Assembly: GCA_964557575.1 (NCBI GenBank)
Contig: CAZLBC010000099.1
Coordinates: 1 to 16,394, forward strand
DNA: 16,394 nucleotides
Source: CAZLBC01 sp964557575
GTDB lineage: Bacteria; Planctomycetota; Phycisphaerae; SM23-33
Direction of reading: 5' to 3'
The notes under the pieces are model-generated. The model was not told the origin of the DNA and made no database searches. It was given only the letters and a program-made list of their open reading frames with translations. A program made the translations under genes and the position numbers. Below are positions 13,348-16,394 of this stretch, in pieces; positions within the stretch are counted from its first letter, which is position 1; each line of letters begins with the position of its first letter.

Positions 13348-13394
13348 GTGAAGAACGCCGCGCCGTCGGCTGTCGGCGGCCGGTCCGCTCACTC
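13346..13394. terminator. Possible bidirectional terminator hairpin
   Basis: Between and over the converging stops of the URO-D-like gene and kbl, GAGTGA (13346-13351) can pair with TCACTC (13389-13394), and GCCGC with GCGGC inside. It is GC-rich with no T-run, so it is weak as an intrinsic terminator. Confidence 0.25.
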
Positions 13395-14573
13395 CGCGCA
13401 CCGCTCCCGCACCCGCGAGAAGGCGTTTATGGCACGCTCGATGTCGCCGTCCGTGTGGGCGGCCGAAATCTGCACGCGGAGTCGCGCCTGACCTTTCGGC
13501 ACGACGGGGTAGCTGAAGCCGATGACGTAGATGCCCTCATCCAGCAGCATGTCGGCCATGGTTGTCGCCAGCCGGGCGTCGCCGAGCATGATCGGCACGA
13601 TCGGGTGGTCGCCGTCCGGGATGTCGAACCCGCGCTCGGCCATGCCCGCCCGGAACGCCTTCGTATTGGCCTCAAGCCGGTCCCGCAGCGCGGTCGACTC
13701 CGAGAGGATATCCAGGACCGCCAGCGACGTCGCGACCACGGCCGGGGCGAGCGTGTTGGAGAACAGGTAGGGCCGGGACCGCTGGCGGAGCAGTGCGACG
13801 ATTTCCTTCCGCCCGGCGGTGAAGCCCCCCGTCGCCCCGCCGAGGGCCTTGCCCAGCGTGCTCGTGATGATGTCCACCCGGTCCATCACGCCGCGGTACT
13901 CGTGCGTGCCGCGCCCGGTTGGCCCGACGAAGCCGGTGGCGTGCGAGTCGTCGAACATGACCAGGGCGTCGTGCTTCTCCGCGAGGTCGCAGATCGCGTC
14001 GAGCTGCGCGATGCTGCCGTCCATCGAGAAGACCCCGTCGGTGGCGATCATGCGGTGGCGCGCGGCGGCGGCCTCCCCGAGTTTCGCCGCCAGGTCGCCC
14101 ATGTCGCCGTTTTTGAACACGAACCGCTGCGCCTTGCACAGCCGGACGCCGTCGATGATGCTGGCGTGGTTCAGCTCGTCGCTGATGACGGCGTCCTCCG
14201 GGCCGAGCAGGGCCTCGAACAGTCCGCCGTTGGCGTCGAAGCAGGAGCTGTAGAGGATCGTATCCTCGGTGCCGAGAAATGCCGCCAGCCGCGCCTCGAG
14301 CTGCTTGTGCAACTGCTGGGTGCCGCAGATGAAGCGCACCGAGCTGAGGCCGTAGCCCCACCGCTCGTAGCTTTGCGCGGCGGCCTCGGTTACCCGCGGG
14401 TCGTTGGCGAGACCGAGGTAGTTGTTCGCGCAGAAATTCAGGACTTCCCGGCCGTCCGCGACGGCGATCCGCGCTCCCTGCGGCGAGACGATCACCCGCT
14501 CGGCCTTGTAGAGGCCCGACGCGCATATCTGTTCGAGTTCCTCAGCAGCGTGTTTCCGATAGGTGTCGTACAT
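13389..14573 (-). CDS. kbl: Glycine C-acetyltransferase (2-amino-3-ketobutyrate CoA ligase)
   Basis: 394 residues, the usual length for the family. A PLP-dependent alpha-oxoamine synthase: FCANNYLGLANDPRV (47-61), the SDELNHASIIDG segment with H136 stacking on PLP, FDDSHATGFVG (207-217; D208 and H211 contact PLP) and STLGKALGGATGG (238-250), where K242 forms the Schiff base. It cleaves 2-amino-3-oxobutyrate with CoA to glycine and acetyl-CoA in the cytoplasm. It is separated from the upstream tdh by 15 bases, which contain its AAGGAG site 7 bases before the ATG. The pairing with tdh distinguishes it from the related 7-keto-8-aminopelargonate and 5-aminolevulinate synthases. All active-site residues are present. 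Confidence 0.95.
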   Translation of the reverse strand: MYDTYRKHAAEELEQICASGLYKAERVIVSPQGARIAVADGREVLNFCANNYLGLANDPRVTEAAAQSYERWGYGLSSVRFICGTQQLHKQLEARLAAFLGTEDTILYSSCFDANGGLFEALLGPEDAVISDELNHASIIDGVRLCKAQRFVFKNGDMGDLAAKLGEAAAARHRMIATDGVFSMDGSIAQLDAICDLAEKHDALVMFDDSHATGFVGPTGRGTHEYRGVMDRVDIITSTLGKALGGATGGFTAGRKEIVALLRQRSRPYLFSNTLAPAVVATSLAVLDILSESTALRDRLEANTKAFRAGMAERGFDIPDGDHPIVPIMLGDARLATTMADMLLDEGIYVIGFSYPVVPKGQARLRVQISAAHTDGDIERAINAFSRVRERCAE

Positions 14574-14588
14574 CGCGGCGCTCCTTGT

Positions 14589-15614
14589 CTATTCGGGCCA
14601 GTCCATGACGACCTTTCCGCAGTTGCCGGTATTCATGATCTCGAATCCCTGTTCGAATTCGTCGAAGGGAAGCCGGTGCGTTATCACCGGGCCGATGTCC
14701 AGTCCGCCCTGTATCATCACCGTCATCTTGTACCACGTCTCGTACATCTCGCGGCCGTAGATGCCCTTGATGACCAGGCCGTTGAACACCACCAGGTTCC
14801 AGTCGATCTCGGTCATGGGCAGGATGCCGAGCAGCGCGACCTTGCCGCCGTGACACATGTTCTCGAGCATGTCGCGGAAGGCCGCGGGGCTTCCCGACAT
14901 CTCCATGCCCACGTCGAATCCCTCGACCATGCCGAGTTCCTCCTGGACGTCGCGGAGGTCGCGCTCCCGCGGGTCGATCGCGAGCGTCGCGCCCATCTTC
15001 CGCGCGAGGTCGAGCCGGTAGGGGTTCAGGTCGGTGACCACGATGTACCGGGCCCCGCAGTAGCGGGCGATGGCGGTCGCCATGCAGCCGATGGGGCCCG
15101 CCCCGGTTATGAGGACGTCCTCGCCCAGGACGTCGAACGACAGGGCGGTGTGGGTGGCGTTGCCGAGGGGGTCGAAACAGCTCGTGATCTCGAGCGGGAT
15201 ATCGGCGTTGGCCGGCCAGACGTTCGTGACCGGAATGGAGAGGTGCTCGGCGAAACAGCCGTCGCGGTTGACGCCCACCCCGCGGGTGTGGGCGCAGAGG
15301 TGGCGCCGGCCGGCCAGGCAGTTGCGGCAGCGCCCGCAGACCAGGTGCCCCTCGCCGCTGACCAGGTCGCCGGGCTTGTAATCGTAGACGTTCTCGCCGA
15401 AATCTTCGACGACTCCCACGAACTCGTGCCCGATGGGCATCGGCACGGGAATGGTTTTCTGCGCCCACGCGTCCCAGTTGTAGATGTGCAGGTCGGTCCC
15501 GCAGATGCTGGTCTTCCGGATCTTTATCAGGACGTCGTTCCTGCCCACCGCCGGCGGGTCGATGTCCTCGAGCCACAGGCCGGGTTCCGCTCGCCTCTTC
15601 ACCAGTGCCTTCAT
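14589..15614 (-). CDS. tdh: L-threonine 3-dehydrogenase
   Basis: 341 residues, typical for zinc-dependent Tdh of the medium-chain dehydrogenase family. Catalytic zinc site: C38 in SICGTDLHIYNWD, and H63-E64 in PIGHEFVG. Structural zinc: C93, C96, C99 and C107 in the CGRCRNC block. NAD-binding GAGPIG at 171-176, with D196 in VVTDLNP for the ribose. The start of the protein, CGTDLHIYNWDAWAQ, is specific to Tdh rather than to sorbitol or alcohol dehydrogenases. It oxidises L-threonine to 2-amino-3-oxobutyrate, the substrate of kbl just downstream. ATG 15614 is preceded by GAGGTGAGG. The promoter overlaps that of the divergent XRE-cupin regulator, which is the likely controller of this threonine-degradation operon. 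Confidence 0.96.
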   Translation of the reverse strand: MKALVKRRAEPGLWLEDIDPPAVGRNDVLIKIRKTSICGTDLHIYNWDAWAQKTIPVPMPIGHEFVGVVEDFGENVYDYKPGDLVSGEGHLVCGRCRNCLAGRRHLCAHTRGVGVNRDGCFAEHLSIPVTNVWPANADIPLEITSCFDPLGNATHTALSFDVLGEDVLITGAGPIGCMATAIARYCGARYIVVTDLNPYRLDLARKMGATLAIDPRERDLRDVQEELGMVEGFDVGMEMSGSPAAFRDMLENMCHGGKVALLGILPMTEIDWNLVVFNGLVIKGIYGREMYETWYKMTVMIQGGLDIGPVITHRLPFDEFEQGFEIMNTGNCGKVVMDWPE

Positions 15615-15648
15615 GATTCCCTCACCTCTTCGTACGCGGTCGATTATT

Positions 15649-15703
15649 TTGTTGCATTGAACAAATATTCACTATACTATACATTGGCGAACATCGTCTT
15701 CAA
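15649..15703. promoter_or_regulatory. Overlapping divergent promoters of tdh-kbl and the XRE-cupin regulator
   Basis: Rightwards: TTGTTG (15649-15654), 18 bases, TATACT (15673-15678). Leftwards: TTGAAG (15703-15698), 16 bases, TATAGT (15681-15676). The two -10 boxes share bases, so polymerases cannot occupy both. An inverted repeat TTTGTT-6-AACAAA (15648-15665) covers the rightward -35 and is a candidate operator for the regulator. Confidence 0.5.
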
Positions 15704-15743
15704 GGAAAAAGCTGTTCGAAATAATGGAATTTTTATTCACGAT

Positions 15744-16310
15744 ATGAAACGGCGAAAATCACTCAAGATCGGCGGCCGCCTCCGGAAGGCGCGCAAGCGG
15801 GCGGCCATGACCCTCGACGCCCTCGCGAAGACCAGCGGCGTTTCCAAGGCCATGCTGAGCCAGATAGAGCAGAACAAGGCCAATCCCACGGTGCTCGTGC
15901 TCTACAATATCGCGGCGGCGCTGAACCTGGAGATCGGCGACGTCCTCGGCGCGCAGACCCCCCGGACCCACTTCAACATCATCCGGGCCGGGGAGGAACG
16001 CTACCAGTTCATCTCCACCGACCGGTACACGATCCGCACCCTCTCGCCGCTGCGGATGGAAAAGGACATCGAGTTTTACGAGATCATCCTGCACGGAAAA
16101 GGAGCACTCGAATCCGAACAGCACGTCAACGGCACCGAGGAGTTCCTGACCGTCATGCGCGGGCGGGTCGCGGTGACCTCCGCCGAGCGTGACGCGGTGC
16201 TGAAGAAGGGCGACTCGGTGCACTACTCGGCCGACGTGCCGCACGAGATCCGGAACCTCAACAAGTCCGATGCCGTCGTCTACCTGGTCGTCAAGTACCG
16301 CACGGAGTAA
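15744..16310 (+). CDS. XRE-family helix-turn-helix regulator with C-terminal cupin
   Basis: 188 residues from ATG 15744; this start gives the standard short basic N-terminus, although the ribosome-binding site is weak. The N-terminal HTH (about 9-66) contains GRLRKARKRAAMTLDALAKTSGVSKAMLSQIEQNKANPT, typical of XRE/Cro. The C-terminal half (about 105-185) is a small cupin: SEQHVNGTEEFLTVMRGRVAV and then KKGDSVHYSADVPHEIRN, with H127, H160 and H167 as possible ligand or metal residues. Members (for example PuuR, SutR) sense amino acids, amines or sulfur compounds and repress neighbouring catabolic genes. Divergence from tdh-kbl with shared promoter DNA suggests that it senses threonine, glycine or a related metabolite and also controls itself. 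This is inference from position. Confidence 0.9.
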   Translation: MKRRKSLKIGGRLRKARKRAAMTLDALAKTSGVSKAMLSQIEQNKANPTVLVLYNIAAALNLEIGDVLGAQTPRTHFNIIRAGEERYQFISTDRYTIRTLSPLRMEKDIEFYEIILHGKGALESEQHVNGTEEFLTVMRGRVAVTSAERDAVLKKGDSVHYSADVPHEIRNLNKSDAVVYLVVKYRTE

Positions 16311-16394
16311 TTCCGGGGACAGGGGCATTTTAAACAACAACGGGCGCTCCCTACCCATGCCCTGGCCGAAGAACCCGGTTGATCGTCCCCTGCG
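16311..16394 (+). other. Right edge: GGGGACAGGGG motif and possible gene start
   Basis: Immediately after the regulator stop is CCGGGGACAGGGGCATTTT, with a partly inverted CCCCTG at 16387-16392. Such motifs often border REP elements and their RAYT transposase genes. An ATG at 16357 opens a frame (MPWPKNPVDRPLR) to the window edge. Too little sequence is present to decide. Confidence 0.25.

Noticed and set aside
13011..15743. Plus-strand frame running into the XRE-cupin gene, suggesting a giant protein
   Set aside because: The first ~900 residues are the antisense of kbl and tdh; only the part from 15744 is real.

Overview
The window is about 16.4 kb of GC-rich bacterial DNA. It is almost certainly a scaffold from a draft or metagenome assembly, because positions 11033-11132 are exactly 100 Ns. 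The gene content points to the PVC/Planctomycetota sphere or a similar lineage (Kiritimatiellota and Hydrogenedentota are alternatives): very large secreted PQQ-type beta-propeller proteins with LamG domains, a Cys-type sulfatase remnant, a membrane protein with a pseudopilin-like FGDGH ending, PPC-domain secreted proteins and a URO-D-like protein. No rRNA or tRNA was seen, so the phylum is a guess.

Left part (1-2580). The 3' end of a secreted propeller gene (3-557) is followed by a visibly AT-richer island (about 557-1800). It carries, on the minus strand, a transposase 3' remnant, a BrnT/BrnA toxin-antitoxin pair and the N-terminal part of an unknown gene. Each of the first two units is followed by a copy of the same imperfect palindrome (1458-1521 and 843-899). 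The ends of the brnTA unit carry 8-base complements ending in GTT/AAC. I read this as a remnant of an integron gene-cassette array with attC-like sites, the TA cassette carrying its own consensus promoter. Upstream of it, a sulfatase fragment runs in frame into the transposase remnant (1554-2291), and an orphan C-terminal coding fragment follows (2275-2580).

Middle part (2581-9603). Three plus-strand genes encode envelope or secreted proteins: a metallophosphoesterase with a PAP-like N-terminal domain, a 1326-residue propeller / degenerate methyltransferase-like / propeller / LamG fusion, and, 34 bases after it, a multi-helix membrane protein with a pseudopilin-like C-terminal domain. The first two have matching promoters (TTGATC then TACAAT, with similar spacers).

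Right part (9624-16394). On the minus strand, a secreted three-domain PPC protein and an aldo/keto reductase form an operon. The protein is split by the assembly gap but is restored in frame if the duplicated 55-base flanks are merged. Divergent from it, across a 26-bp TetR-type palindrome, is a URO-D/corrinoid-methyltransferase-like gene. Then comes a minus-strand tdh-kbl operon (threonine to glycine plus acetyl-CoA). A XRE-cupin regulator is transcribed divergently from tdh, with overlapping face-to-face promoters, and is a natural candidate for controlling it. The last 80 bases hold a GGGGACAGGGG-type motif and possibly the start of another gene.
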